Below, piece by piece: positions 36,175-45,879 of a stretch of DNA of 64,000 bases. Made by a program: the position numbers and the translations under genes. The stretch is taken from assembly GCF_030408795.1 (NCBI RefSeq), contig NZ_CP047211.1:2542001-2606000 (forward strand). Reading direction: 5' to 3'. Source of the DNA: Corynebacterium hansenii (lineage in GTDB: Bacteria; Actinomycetota; Actinomycetes; Mycobacteriales; Mycobacteriaceae). The notes beneath the pieces were generated by a model that made no database searches, had not been told where the DNA came from, and saw only the letters and a program-made list of their open reading frames with translations. Position 1 is the stretch's first letter. Each line of letters starts with the position of its first letter.

Positions 36175-37053
36175 ATGAAGCTCAGCGCGCGGGCCGCCCT
36201 GGCCGGCCTCCTGCCGGCCGTCGTCCTTCTCGCGGGTTGCTCGGGGGATCCGCTTGGCGACGGCCCGGCGCCCGCGACGTCCGCCGCCCCCGTGGAGCGG
36301 ACCGCCGTCGATCCGGTGCCGGCCGGCGTCCCGCGCCTGCGCGTCGAGGTCGTGGCGGAGCACCCCTTCGACGCCGGCGCGTTCACCCAGGGCCTGGAGA
36401 TCGACGGCGACGGGGCGCTGCTGGTCGGCACGGGGCAGTACGGCCAATCCGCGATCTGGCGGGTGCGGGATTGGCGCGCGGGATCGCCCGCGGAGGACCG
36501 CCGCGAGCTGCCGCCGGAGCTTTTCGGCGAGGGCATCGCGCGCGCCGGCGACACCGTCTGGCAGTTGACGTGGCGGGAGGGCGTCGCCATCGCCCGCGAC
36601 GCGGCGACCCTGGAGGAGACGCGGCGGGCGGCGTACCCCGGCGAGGGCTGGGGGCTGTGCGGCCAGGGCGACCGGCTGGTGATGTCCGACGGCTCGCATT
36701 CGCTGACCTTCCGCGATCCCGCGACCTTCGCCGAAACCGGCCGCGTGGACGTCACCGCCGGCGGGGCCCCGGTCGGCAACCTCAACGAACTCGAATGCGT
36801 CGACGGGCCCGGCGGCCCGGAGGTGTGGGCCAACCGCTGGCTGACAGACGACATCGTCCGCATCGATCCGGCCACCGGCGAGGTCACCGGCGTCGCCGAC
36901 GCCGCGGCACTCGCCCGGTCGCTGCCGCCGGAGGCCCGGGCGGGGGCCGACGTACTCAACGGCATCGCCCGCATCCCGGGGGCCGACCGCTTCCTGGTCA
37001 CCGGCAAGTACTGGCCGACCCTGTTCGAGGTCCGGTTCCTCCCGGTCGGCTGA
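36175..37053 (+). CDS. Glutaminyl-peptide cyclotransferase-like lipoprotein
   Basis: 292 residues. The signal peptide MKLSARAALAGLLPAVVLLA ends in the lipobox LAGC, so the protein is a cell-surface lipoprotein. The mature part is a five-bladed beta-propeller of the glutamine cyclotransferase family: HPFDAGAFTQGLEIDGDGAL, GEGIARAGDTVWQLTWREG, NLNELECVDGPGGPEVWANR, NGIARIPGADRFLVTGKYWP. The plant-type enzyme forms N-terminal pyroglutamate. Whether the bacterial lipoprotein does so is not known. The promoter is the leaderless one shared with DUF3027. Confidence 0.88.
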   Translation: MKLSARAALAGLLPAVVLLAGCSGDPLGDGPAPATSAAPVERTAVDPVPAGVPRLRVEVVAEHPFDAGAFTQGLEIDGDGALLVGTGQYGQSAIWRVRDWRAGSPAEDRRELPPELFGEGIARAGDTVWQLTWREGVAIARDAATLEETRRAAYPGEGWGLCGQGDRLVMSDGSHSLTFRDPATFAETGRVDVTAGGAPVGNLNELECVDGPGGPEVWANRWLTDDIVRIDPATGEVTGVADAAALARSLPPEARAGADVLNGIARIPGADRFLVTGKYWPTLFEVRFLPVG

Positions 37054-37120
37054 CCGCCGTTAGAATTGCCGCCGTCCGGCACCGCGCGGCGCCGGGGACG
37101 ACGAGCAGAGGAGCGAGCCC

Positions 37121-37657
37121 GTGGCGGCCAAGGCGAACAAGAAGACGTGGCGGATCATCGGCGTGATCGTCGCCGTCGCGCTGATCATCACGGGAGTGGT
37201 CCTCGTCCTCGACCGCGCCAACGACGGCACCGTCGAGGATCCCCGGGCCCTGACCATGACGGTGCGCGCGGGCGACCGGGAGATCGAGGTCTCCCCCTAC
37301 CGCGTGTGCAACATGTTCGAGAAGGGCGAGGGCGCCTGCACCACGGACGAGGGCGCCACGGCGCGCGTGTCCCTCGGCGCGGAGGACACCGCGGAGATCG
37401 AGGTCCCCGACGAGGTGTCCTCGGTGACGTGGGTGCTGCAGCGCTTCTACGTCGACGAGACCGTCAACTCCGCGGACCGCAAGGAGCCGGGCAAGGCGAA
37501 GAAGGAGACCGTCGCGGGCTCCGCGTCGGTCAACGGCGAGCGCACGCCGCTGGGCGTCGTCGAGGTCTCGGCGACGATCATCGGGCGCGACGCCGCGGGC
37601 GAGGAAGTGCCCTACGGAATCACCTGGTCCGTGGCCAACGACGCCGGCCGGAACTGA
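37121..37657 (+). CDS. DUF2771 membrane-anchored protein
   Basis: 178 residues. One N-terminal membrane segment (IIGVIVAVALIITGVVLVLD) anchors an extracytoplasmic domain with two cysteines (YRVCNMFEKGEGACTTDEG), as in the corynebacterial/mycobacterial DUF2771 family of unknown function. GTG start at 37121 after AGAGGAG. A -10 candidate TAGAAT is at 37061-37066. It ends 24 bp from the convergent cold-shock gene. Confidence 0.83.
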   Translation: MAAKANKKTWRIIGVIVAVALIITGVVLVLDRANDGTVEDPRALTMTVRAGDREIEVSPYRVCNMFEKGEGACTTDEGATARVSLGAEDTAEIEVPDEVSSVTWVLQRFYVDETVNSADRKEPGKAKKETVAGSASVNGERTPLGVVEVSATIIGRDAAGEEVPYGITWSVANDAGRN

Positions 37658-37681
37658 TCGCGCGGAGGGGCGCTCTAATTC

Positions 37682-38092
37682 TCAGCGGTCGAGTTCGCGG
37701 GCCACGGCGCGCAGCACCTCGGCCACCTGGTGGCCGCTCTTGCGGTCCGGGTAGCGGCCCGATCGCAGGTCGCGCTGCACCGTCGACTCCAGCATCGAGA
37801 TCATGTCGGAGATCATTCCGTTGAGATCCTCCGGCGAGTGCCGCTTGGCCTGCCGGCGTCCCCCGCCGCCTCCGCGGCCGGCGCGCGGCGCCTCCTCGAT
37901 GACGTTGATGTGCAGCGCCTGGGGCCCGGGGCGGCCATCGGCGTAGTCGTACTCGATCCGCTGGCCCTTCACCAGTTCCTCGACGCCCTCGGGCAGCACG
38001 GCATGGCCGACGTAGACGTCCTCCCCGCCGGGGTTGGACACGAAGCCGAAGCCGCGATCCTTGTCGTACCACTTGACCTTGCCGATGGGCAC
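37682..38092 (-). CDS. cspB: Cold-shock domain protein CspB with C-terminal extension
   Basis: 136 residues. The cold-shock fold occupies 1-65 with RNP1-type [20 protein letters not shown] and the RNP2-like VYVGHAVL. The extension of about 60 residues ([38 protein letters not shown]) is the helical tail of mycobacterial and corynebacterial CspB. GTG at 38092 is chosen for the GAAAGG nine bases upstream and because the protein then begins with PIGKVKWYD like its relatives. It is an RNA chaperone or transcription modulator. Confidence 0.93.
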   Translation of the reverse strand: MPIGKVKWYDKDRGFGFVSNPGGEDVYVGHAVLPEGVEELVKGQRIEYDYADGRPGPQALHINVIEEAPRAGRGGGGGRRQAKRHSPEDLNGMISDMISMLESTVQRDLRSGRYPDRKSGHQVAEVLRAVARELDR

Positions 38093-38198
38093 CGGGGCCA
38101 CCTTTCTCTCGTCGCCGTCCCGGAGACGGGATCCGCGCCCCATGATCCCGCATGTTGCCGAATGATCACGGGTTGTCCCTCGCCGGGTGAAACACCCG

Positions 38199-38260
38199 AT
38201 TATAGCGGACGGCCCAAAACCGCCCGAAGATCACGGCCCGATAACGTGACCTTGGTCACA
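38199..38260. promoter_or_regulatory. cspB promoter (TATAAT) and GlxR-like palindrome
   Basis: A perfect minus-strand TATAAT (38204 down to 38199) would start cspB transcription near 38192, leaving a leader of about 100 bases that contains the hairpin CGGGTG-TTT-CACCCG. Upstream, CGTGACCTTGGTCACA (38245-38260) matches the GlxR/CRP consensus TGTGA-N6-TCACA with one mismatch and is itself a perfect 14-bp palindrome. It could serve cspB, the divergent rpf gene, or both. GlxR is a known regulator of rpf genes in C. glutamicum. Confidence 0.6.
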
Positions 38261-38411
38261 TTTCAGTTCAATCACATCCGTAACATGCGCCACGCAATGC
38301 AGGGTGACCAGCGGCGACGTCGCAAAGCAGGTGCTTTTCGACGAAAACGCCGCCCCAAATGATTCGGCCGGATAACGTGACTATTCCGTTACCAACCGCT
38401 AGCGTACGCAG

Positions 38412-38615
38412 ACGACGCACCACGGCACCTCCGCCGGCCCTCGCCCAACCCCGTCCGGGACGGCAGCACGGAGACCCGTGGCAGGCGAAAACTTCATGGA
38501 CGCAATCCTGATCGAGACGGGGTCGGGGAAACCACCGGTGCGAACCGGATGGGACGGGCATCCACCGCGATGCCCCGATTCCCTGGGGTGAAGCCGGACG
38601 AACCACGTCCGCCGG
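38412..38615 (+). ncRNA. Candidate c-di-AMP (ydaO/yuaA) riboswitch in the rpf leader
   Basis: The rpf gene has a leader of about 280 bases after -10 TAGCGT (38400-38405). It contains the segments GGGGAAACC (38525-38533), CCGGTGCGAACCGG (38535-38548) and GGGGTGAAGCCGG (38585-38597), which I recognise from the ydaO/yuaA riboswitch found before rpf and other wall-hydrolase genes of actinobacteria. ACCCCGTC (38448-38455) pairs with GACGGGGT (38516-38523). The boundaries are approximate. The riboswitch would tie Rpf production to cyclic di-AMP. Confidence 0.72.
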
Positions 38616-38645
38616 GCATCCCCACCGCCCGAACCCGACAGCTAA

Positions 38646-39356
<711 letters not shown>

Positions 39357-39401
39357 GACATCCGCTCCGGGCCGCCCCGACGGGGCCCACGAGAGCGAAA
39401 C

Positions 39402-39440
39402 GAAAACCCGCCTCCCGGCGACGCCGGAGGCGGGTTTTCC
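39402..39440 (+). terminator. rpf terminator
   Basis: GAAAACCCGCCTCC pairs with GGAGGCGGGTTTTC around a CGGCGACGCCG arm. A perfect stem ending in TTTTC. Confidence 0.92.
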
Positions 39441-39578
39441 CATGCCCGTGTTTTCTCATGTCCCGGTCATCTCATGCCGGAGGCGGATGGCCGGACGTTC
39501 GGGGCATGACGGATGCCCGATGGCCACCGCATCGCCGGGGCCATCGGGCTCTGGCCGCGCCGCGCGCGGCCGCCGTCG

Positions 39579-39770
39579 CTACTTGTTGATGACGGTGGTC
39601 GGGTGAACGTAGTTGAGGGACTCGACCGGGACCGGGAAAGTGGTCTCGCCGAAGGGGGAGTCGGCGCCGGCGAAACGGCCCACGAGCTCGGTGACGGCGT
39701 GCTCGCCCGGAGCGAGGTCCTGCGGCCAGCCCGGATCAACGTACTTGTTCTTCTTCTCAACGTTAGCCAT
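39579..39770 (-). CDS. Conserved small corynebacterial protein (63 residues), unknown function
   Basis: 63 residues: MANVEKKNKYVDPGWPQDLA to a C-terminal SLNYVHPTTVINK. The sequence is compact and non-repetitive, and I believe it is conserved in corynebacteria at this place beside rpf and the XPB genes. It has no membrane segment. An in-frame ATG six bases upstream (MSM...) is an alternative start, since a run of ATG codons precedes. Divergent from the XPB-partner gene with 64 bp between starts. Function unknown. Confidence 0.75.
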   Translation of the reverse strand: MANVEKKNKYVDPGWPQDLAPGEHAVTELVGRFAGADSPFGETTFPVPVESLNYVHPTTVINK

Positions 39771-39834
39771 GCTCATCATCATCTCAGAAACGCCGACGCC
39801 AGTCACGTTTCCCGGGGCTAATGTGGGAAGCGAC

Positions 39835-42237
39835 ATGACCCACGCCACCCCCTTCCCCCCGTTCCGACGTTGGCTGGCGGCCCGTTCCGACGGGTTCCTG
39901 GCCGAGGTCCTGCGCCGGCGCCCCGATGCGCTGTCGCCGCCGCCCCGTTCCTCCGATGCCCTCGCGGGCCGGCTCCAGCTGCGTTCCTCGGTGCAGCGGG
40001 CGCTGGCCGACGTCGACGCGCTCGGGCTCGGGCTGCTCGAGGCAGCCGTCGACCTGGGCGGGGACGCCGAACCGGTCGCGGCGGCGGACGTGATCGGGAA
40101 GCTGCGCGACGACCTCGCCGCGGCGGGAGTGCCCGCCAAGGAGCGGCCGACCATCGCGCATGCCCGCGAGGCCCTCGATGAGCTGCGGCGTTCCGCGCTG
40201 ATCCACGGGGACGGGCCGGGCGGGGCGGGCGCGTTCTCGGGCCGCTCGACGCGCAAGTCGTCCGGCGAATGGGAGGATCGGCTGCTCGTCGCCGACGAAG
40301 TCGTCGCGGCGCTGCCCGCCGGGTGGCGCCTGATCCCCCGCCCCGGCGAGCCGACCACCGGCGAATTGCGCGCGGCCCTGGCCGCCACGGACGACCGGCA
40401 GCGCAAGTTGCTGGGCACGCTGGCCGACGCCGGGGGCCTGGGCACCACGCGCGACGCCGCCGAGGACGCCGACCCGTCGCTGCCCGTGCCGCGCCTGATC
40501 GCCGCCGGGCTGCTGGAGCGCATCGACGATTCGACGGTGCGCCTGCCGGGCCGCGTCCGCGCCCTGCTGCGGGGGTCCGTGCCCCCGGATGGCCCGCCCA
40601 ACCTGCGCCCCGGCCCCGCCGACGCGGTGGAGCTGCGCGACCCCGACGGAGCCGCCGCGGCCGCCGCGCTGGAATCGATGCGCACCGTCCGCGCCCTGCT
40701 GGAGCTGCTCGGCGAGCGCGCGGCGCCGACGCTGAAGGACGGCACGATCGGCGTGCGGGAGCACCGCCGGCTCGTGGAGGCGCTCGGGGTCGGCGACCTG
40801 GAGCTCGCCCGCATCGTGGCCATGGCGGCGGCGGCCGGGCTCGTCCACGTGGGCACCCCGCGGCCGCTGCCGGAGGACGATTCCGGCGGCGATTACCTCG
40901 CCCCCACCGCGACGGCGGATTCCTTCCTCGAGGAGCCCGCCGGGCAGCGCTGGGCCCGCCTGATCACCGGGTGGCTCGCGTCGGAGGAGGCCCCCTGGCT
41001 GGTCGGTGCGGATGGCCCCAACGGCAAACCCCTGGCGCTGCTGTCGCCCGACGCCCGGCGCGCGGGCGCCCCGGAGCTGCGCACCCGCATTCTCCGGATC
41101 CTGTGCGAGGGCACCGATCCCGGCTTCGGCGTCGCCGACGTCCGCGCCCGCTTCGCCGCGCGCGCCCCGATCGCGTCGTCGCACTGCCCGGACGACGTCC
41201 TCGCCGAAATCCTCTCCGAGTTCGCCCTGCTGGGCCTGGCCGTGCCGGCGGGCGGCGGTGCCGGAGGCGTGCTCGGCGCGGGCGCCTCGGGGGCGGGCCG
41301 GGCCGCGGCCGGCGAGGCGGGCGAGCTTCACGACGGCGACCTGGCCGGCGCGCTGGCGTCGCTGCTGCCGGCCCCCGCGACCCAGTTCATCGTCCAGGCC
41401 GACCTGACTCTCCTGGTGCCGGGCCCGGCGGAGGGCTCGTTCCTGGAGAAGCTGGAATCCTTCACCGACCTCGAGTCGCCCGGGGTGGCCAGCGTCCACC
41501 GCATCTCGGAGGAATCGGTGCGGCGAGCCCTCGACGCGGGGACGTCGGCCGCGGATCTGCACGGGTTCCTGTCCGACCGTGCGCTGGGCGAGGTGCCGCA
41601 ATCGGTGACGTTCCTCGTCGACGACGTAGCCCGCCGGCACGGCCGGTTGCGCGGAGGCCCGGCGGCGGCGTACCTGCGGTGCGAGGATCCGGCGCTGCTG
41701 GCGCAGGTGCTCGCCGATCCGGTGGCCGAGCGGCTGGGGCTGCGCCGACTGGCCGAAACCGTCGCCATCGCGCAGGTCCATCCCCCGGCGATGATCGCGG
41801 CGCTGCGCGACGCCGGCCTGTCGGCCATCGCGGAGGACCCGTTGGGGGCGGCGCTCGATCTGCGGCCGGAGCGGTTCCGGGTGCCCGAGGCGCCGCGCCG
41901 GCCGGCGCCGCCGTCGCGCGCCGACGACGGGCGGATCAGCCAGGCCCTGCAATCCATCCAGGCCGGCGATCGCGCGGCCGACACCGGGGACGGCACCCGC
42001 ATCGACATGGACGACGACCCCGCCACCGGCGCCGCCGCCCAGGCGCTGCTGCACCGGGCGGCCCGCTCGGGCCTCGACGTCACCATCGGCTTCGTCGACC
42101 GCAACGGCCGGGCCGGCCGCCGGAAGGTGCGGCCGGTGACGGTGTCGGGCGGGCAGGTCGACGCGGTCGACCCGGCGTCCGGGCAGGTGCTGCGCTTCCT
42201 GCTCCACAGGGTGACGGAGGTCGTCCTCGACGGCTGA
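39835..42237 (+). CDS. XPB-associated helicase-domain protein (helicase C-terminal domain type 3)
   Basis: 800 residues, counterpart of M. tuberculosis Rv0862c, which also adjoins the XPB gene. The protein has winged-helix-like repeats in the N-terminal half and a C-terminal region (TQFIVQADLTLLVPGPAEGS, ESPGVASVHRISEESVRRAL, RHGRLRGGPAAAYLRCEDPA) of the XPB/Ssl2-like family with helicase-associated character, but no Walker motifs, so it is not itself an ATPase. The final segment GFVDRNGRAGRRKVRPVTVS resembles a WYL-type ligand-binding fold. -10 TAATGT (39819-39824) leaves a leader of only a few bases. It presumably partners with the next gene. Confidence 0.85.
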   Translation: MTHATPFPPFRRWLAARSDGFLAEVLRRRPDALSPPPRSSDALAGRLQLRSSVQRALADVDALGLGLLEAAVDLGGDAEPVAAADVIGKLRDDLAAAGVPAKERPTIAHAREALDELRRSALIHGDGPGGAGAFSGRSTRKSSGEWEDRLLVADEVVAALPAGWRLIPRPGEPTTGELRAALAATDDRQRKLLGTLADAGGLGTTRDAAEDADPSLPVPRLIAAGLLERIDDSTVRLPGRVRALLRGSVPPDGPPNLRPGPADAVELRDPDGAAAAAALESMRTVRALLELLGERAAPTLKDGTIGVREHRRLVEALGVGDLELARIVAMAAAAGLVHVGTPRPLPEDDSGGDYLAPTATADSFLEEPAGQRWARLITGWLASEEAPWLVGADGPNGKPLALLSPDARRAGAPELRTRILRILCEGTDPGFGVADVRARFAARAPIASSHCPDDVLAEILSEFALLGLAVPAGGGAGGVLGAGASGAGRAAAGEAGELHDGDLAGALASLLPAPATQFIVQADLTLLVPGPAEGSFLEKLESFTDLESPGVASVHRISEESVRRALDAGTSAADLHGFLSDRALGEVPQSVTFLVDDVARRHGRLRGGPAAAYLRCEDPALLAQVLADPVAERLGLRRLAETVAIAQVHPPAMIAALRDAGLSAIAEDPLGAALDLRPERFRVPEAPRRPAPPSRADDGRISQALQSIQAGDRAADTGDGTRIDMDDDPATGAAAQALLHRAARSGLDVTIGFVDRNGRAGRRKVRPVTVSGGQVDAVDPASGQVLRFLLHRVTEVVLDG

Positions 42238-42296
42238 CGCCCACGGGGTCATAATGGGGTTTTGGCGCGTTTCGGCCCGGCCGGCCGTCCGCGCGC

Positions 42297-42327
42297 CCCA
42301 GTTTCCCAAAGCGACCCAGTTCCCCAA
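42297..42327. repeat. Imperfect direct repeat upstream of the XPB gene
   Basis: CCCAGTTTCCCAA (42297-42309) and CCCAGTTCCCCAA (42315-42327) stand 18 bp apart between a CATAAT -10 candidate (42250-42255) and the XPB start. Either a regulator site or a leader element; nothing more can be said from sequence. Confidence 0.5.
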
Positions 42328-42349
42328 CCGGAAGCAGTGGTGATGCCCC

Positions 42350-44026
42350 GTGTCCTTCGGCGACGGCCCCCTGATCGTCCAATCCGACAAGACGGTCCTC
42401 CTCGAGATCGACCACGACGACGCCGATGCCGCCCGCGCGGCGCTGGCGCCGTTCGCCGAGCTGGAGCGGGCCCCGGAGCACATCCACACGTACCGGATCA
42501 CGCCGCTGGCCCTGTGGAACGCCCGCGCCGCCGGCCACGACGCCGAGCAGGTCGTCGACGTGCTGGAGAAGTACTCGCGCTTCCCGGTCCCCCAGGCGCT
42601 GCTCATCGACGTCGCGGAGACCATGGACCGGTACGGGCGCCTGACGCTGACCAAGCACCCGGCCCACGGGCTGGTGCTGGAGTCGAAGGATCCGGCGGTG
42701 CTGGCGGAGATCACCCGCCACAAGAAGATCCGCCCGATGCTCGGCGAGGAGATCGACGCCGACACGTGGACCGTGCACCCGTCGGAGCGCGGCCGCATCA
42801 AGCAGGAGCTGCTCAAGGTCGGTTGGCCGGCGGGCGACTCCGCGGGCTACGTCGACGGCGAGGCCCACGACATCGATTGGGTCGGCGAGCACGAGGACTG
42901 GGAGCTGCGCGACTACCAGCGCCACGCCGCCGATTCCTTCCGCGAGGGCGGTTCGGGCGTGGTGGTGCTGCCCTGCGGCGCCGGCAAGACGATCGTCGGC
43001 GCGGCCGCCATGGTCGACGCCAAGCGCACGACGCTGATCCTGGTGACCAACACCGTCGCCGGCCGCCAGTGGCGCGACGAGCTGCTGCGGCGGACGTCGC
43101 TGACGGAGGACGAGATCGGCGAGTACTCCGGGGAGCGCAAGGAGATCCGCCCGGTGACCATCGCCACCTACCAGGTGGTCACCCGCAAGACGAAGGGCGA
43201 GTTCCGCGCGCTGGAGCTGTTCGACTCCCGCGACTGGGGGCTGATCATCTACGACGAGGTCCATCTGCTGCCCGCGCCGGTGTTCCGCATGAGCGCGGAT
43301 CTGCAGTCGCGGCGCCGCCTGGGCCTGACCGCCACGCTGGTGCGCGAGGACGGCCGGGAGGGCGACGTGTTCAGCCTGATCGGCCCGAAGCGCTACGACG
43401 CCCCGTGGAAGGACATCGAGGCGCAGGGCTGGATCGCCCCGGCCGAGTGCATCGAGGTCCGCGTCACCCTCACCGAATCCGAGCGGATGGTCTACGCGAC
43501 CGCCGAAGCCGCGGACCGCTATCGCCTGGCCGCCACCTCGCCCACGAAGATCCCGGTCGTCGAAAAGCTCCTGGAGCGCCACCCCGGCGAGCCGACGCTG
43601 GTCATCGGGGCCTACCTGGACCAGCTCGAGGAGCTGGGCCGCGCGCTGGACGCGCCCGTCATCGACGGCAAGACGCCCAACAAGCGCAGGGAGGAGCTTT
43701 TCGACGCCTTCCGGTCCGGCGAATTGACCACGCTCGTCGTCTCGAAGGTGGCCAACTTCTCCATCGACCTGCCGGAAGCCGCCGTCGCGGTGCAGGTGTC
43801 CGGCACCTTCGGGTCGCGCCAGGAGGAGGCCCAGCGACTGGGCCGCCTGCTGCGCCCCAAGAGCGACGGCGGCGGGGCGATCTTCTACTCCGTCGTCGCC
43901 CGCGACACCCTCGACACCGAGTACGCCGCCCACCGCCAGCGCTTCCTCGCCGAGCAGGGCTACGCCTACCGCATCGCCGACGCCGACGAGCTGCTCGGCC
44001 CCTCCCTGCCCGGGGATACGCTGTAG
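42350..44026 (+). CDS. XPB/ERCC3-type superfamily 2 DNA helicase
   Basis: 558 residues, bacterial XPB. N-terminal damage-recognition-like domain (1-180), then Walker A PCGAGKT (208-214), DEVH box (302-305), TATLVRED motif III/RED region, and C-terminal motifs including LRPKSDGGG and the arginine finger region SRQEEAQRLGRLLRP. A 3'-5' ATP-dependent unwinding activity is known for the M. tuberculosis homologue (Rv0861c). GTG start at 42350. It follows its conserved partner gene after 112 bp with its own promoter candidate. Confidence 0.95.
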   Translation: MSFGDGPLIVQSDKTVLLEIDHDDADAARAALAPFAELERAPEHIHTYRITPLALWNARAAGHDAEQVVDVLEKYSRFPVPQALLIDVAETMDRYGRLTLTKHPAHGLVLESKDPAVLAEITRHKKIRPMLGEEIDADTWTVHPSERGRIKQELLKVGWPAGDSAGYVDGEAHDIDWVGEHEDWELRDYQRHAADSFREGGSGVVVLPCGAGKTIVGAAAMVDAKRTTLILVTNTVAGRQWRDELLRRTSLTEDEIGEYSGERKEIRPVTIATYQVVTRKTKGEFRALELFDSRDWGLIIYDEVHLLPAPVFRMSADLQSRRRLGLTATLVREDGREGDVFSLIGPKRYDAPWKDIEAQGWIAPAECIEVRVTLTESERMVYATAEAADRYRLAATSPTKIPVVEKLLERHPGEPTLVIGAYLDQLEELGRALDAPVIDGKTPNKRREELFDAFRSGELTTLVVSKVANFSIDLPEAAVAVQVSGTFGSRQEEAQRLGRLLRPKSDGGGAIFYSVVARDTLDTEYAAHRQRFLAEQGYAYRIADADELLGPSLPGDTL

Positions 44027-44067
44027 ATGACCCGCCAGGGCACGAGACCACCCGGAGAGGACGCCCG

Positions 44068-44703
44068 ATGAACTTCGACTTCACCGTCGACGAGGCCCAC
44101 AACGACGCCAACAACGAGTACTTCCGCGACGGCAAACGCCTGCGGCTGTCGGCGGCGATCATGGCCGTGCTGCTGTGGGTCGGCGGCGGCCTCGCGCTGT
44201 GGTTGCTGGGCACCTCCGGGGTGGCCCTGTTCCTGGGCATCCTCAGCATCACCTTCGGCACGATGTGCGCCTGGGTGGCGCTGACCCTGCCGGGCACCAC
44301 CGGCACCCCGCAGGACCTCTACGACACGTGGCCGCTGGCGCCGGCGATGATCGCCGAGGTCGACCCGCGCACCATGACGCTGATGGCCCTGGTGGACACG
44401 GCCTCCGACGAGGGCGCCGAGCCCCGGCGCGCCCTGGCGCTGCGCACCGTGACCAAGGTCGCCGGCACCCCGCGCACCGTCGGCGCGCGCGTGCCCTCGG
44501 TGGCCGTGGGAGGCAAGCACCGCCGCGGCCGCGACCACTGGGACCAGATCACGCCGGTCCCGATCGCCTGGGCGACGCCGTCGTCGCGCACCCGGCGCAA
44601 CGCCGAGCGCTCCATCCCCGAGGAGGACTGGCGGCTGCTGAACGACAACATCGGCCGCGTCGCCGAGGTCCGCGCCACCAAGTACGACCTGCTGGAGCTC
44701 TAG
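44068..44703 (+). CDS. DUF3239 membrane protein
   Basis: 211 residues, start ATG after GGAGAGGA. Two adjacent membrane segments (AAIMAVLLWVGGGLALWLLG and VALFLGILSITFGTMCAWVA) are followed by a soluble domain with PLAPAMIAEVDPRTMTLMAL, WDQITPVPIAWAT and the ending AERSIPEEDWRLLNDNIGRV, which fits the corynebacterial DUF3239 family of unknown function. Its stop overlaps the stop of the convergent esterase on the palindrome CTAG. Confidence 0.83.
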   Translation: MNFDFTVDEAHNDANNEYFRDGKRLRLSAAIMAVLLWVGGGLALWLLGTSGVALFLGILSITFGTMCAWVALTLPGTTGTPQDLYDTWPLAPAMIAEVDPRTMTLMALVDTASDEGAEPRRALALRTVTKVAGTPRTVGARVPSVAVGGKHRRGRDHWDQITPVPIAWATPSSRTRRNAERSIPEEDWRLLNDNIGRVAEVRATKYDLLEL

Positions 44704-45803
44704 CTCCCCCAGGCCTCGCGGTTCGCCCGGTCGACGGCATCCTTGTCGTACTCCCCCGCGGGTTCGCCGGGCAGCTCCCGCTCCGTGCCCGTCGCATCGA
44801 GGATGTGGCGGGCGAGGTCGGTGATCCGCTCCCGCTGCACCGCGGGCACGGCGACCAGGTGGGTGGCCAGGAACTCCGACGACGTCGCCGGGCGGCCCGC
44901 GTCCCGCAGCTTGTCGACGACCACGTCCCCGCCGGCCACCGAATCATCCTCGGTGCCGAGCTGCACGTGCACCCGGGGCAGCCACGACACGTCGCCGAGC
45001 GCCGGGGAAACGGACGGATCCGCGGCGTCGGCGTGGCCGAACACCGCCGTGAGCTCCTCGGGGGCGCGCCCGCGCAGGTCCAGCGCCGGCGCGGTCAGGG
45101 CCACCGAATCGACGGGCGAACCGGCGTCGTGAAGCAACTTCGCCGCAACCACCGCCGCATGCCCCCCGGACGACTCGCCCCACAGCACCACCGGTGCACC
45201 GGCGGCGATCTCCGGCAGCGGCCCGGTGCGCGCCCAGTGCACCGCCGCCGCGAGGTCCTCGGCCGCCGCGGGCATCCGGTGCTCCGGCGCCAGGCGGACG
45301 TCGACGTCGACGACGACGGCGCCCGACCTCTGCGCCAGCGCGGCGCACTCCGGGCCGAAGGTGTTGTCGCGGGCGGTGCCGTCGCCCATCCACCACGCGC
45401 CGCCGTGGGCACCGACCACCACGGCACCCGTGGGATCGCGCGGCACGAAGACGCGGACCGGCACGCCGCCGGCATCGTGGTCCGCGATGCGGCAGGAGGC
45501 GCCGTCGAACGCCACGAACGGCAGGGTGTGGTCGACTCCCGCGCCGAGCACGAGCATCGAGGCGTGGACGATGGCGTCGGGCAACCGGGCGGCGCGGTCG
45601 TTGGCTGCGGCGCGGGCGGAGGCGATCTCGTCCGCGGTGCCGTCCCACGGCGTCGGCGGGGCTTCGGCGTACGCCGACACGTGTTCCTCCAGGTAGTCGA
45701 TGAGCTGCCGCAGCTTGCCCTCGTCGGTGGTCACGGGCGTGAAGCCCTCGCCGGCGGCGTCGTAGCCGGGCCGGGCGTCGAAGCCGGAAATCGGTTCACT
45801 CAT
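44700..45803 (-). CDS. Alpha/beta hydrolase (HSL-type esterase)
   Basis: 367 residues. Oxyanion motif HGGAWW (133-138), nucleophile GESSGG with Ser211, and a late His in THLVAVP give the catalytic triad of the hormone-sensitive-lipase esterase family. Natural substrate unknown. ATG at 45803 is preferred, since CACAAT on the minus strand (45816 down to 45811) stands seven bases before it. An in-frame ATG at 45812 would overlap that element. No signal peptide. Divergent from the aminotransferase with 76 bp between starts. Confidence 0.9.
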   Translation of the reverse strand: MSEPISGFDARPGYDAAGEGFTPVTTDEGKLRQLIDYLEEHVSAYAEAPPTPWDGTADEIASARAAANDRAARLPDAIVHASMLVLGAGVDHTLPFVAFDGASCRIADHDAGGVPVRVFVPRDPTGAVVVGAHGGAWWMGDGTARDNTFGPECAALAQRSGAVVVDVDVRLAPEHRMPAAAEDLAAAVHWARTGPLPEIAAGAPVVLWGESSGGHAAVVAAKLLHDAGSPVDSVALTAPALDLRGRAPEELTAVFGHADAADPSVSPALGDVSWLPRVHVQLGTEDDSVAGGDVVVDKLRDAGRPATSSEFLATHLVAVPAVQRERITDLARHILDATGTERELPGEPAGEYDKDAVDRANREAWGS

Positions 45804-45879
45804 GCCGCACATTGTGCCAGGAAGCGCCGATGCGAAAAACGCCCCACCCGGCGCCCGCGATTCGCATAACGTCGTTCCC

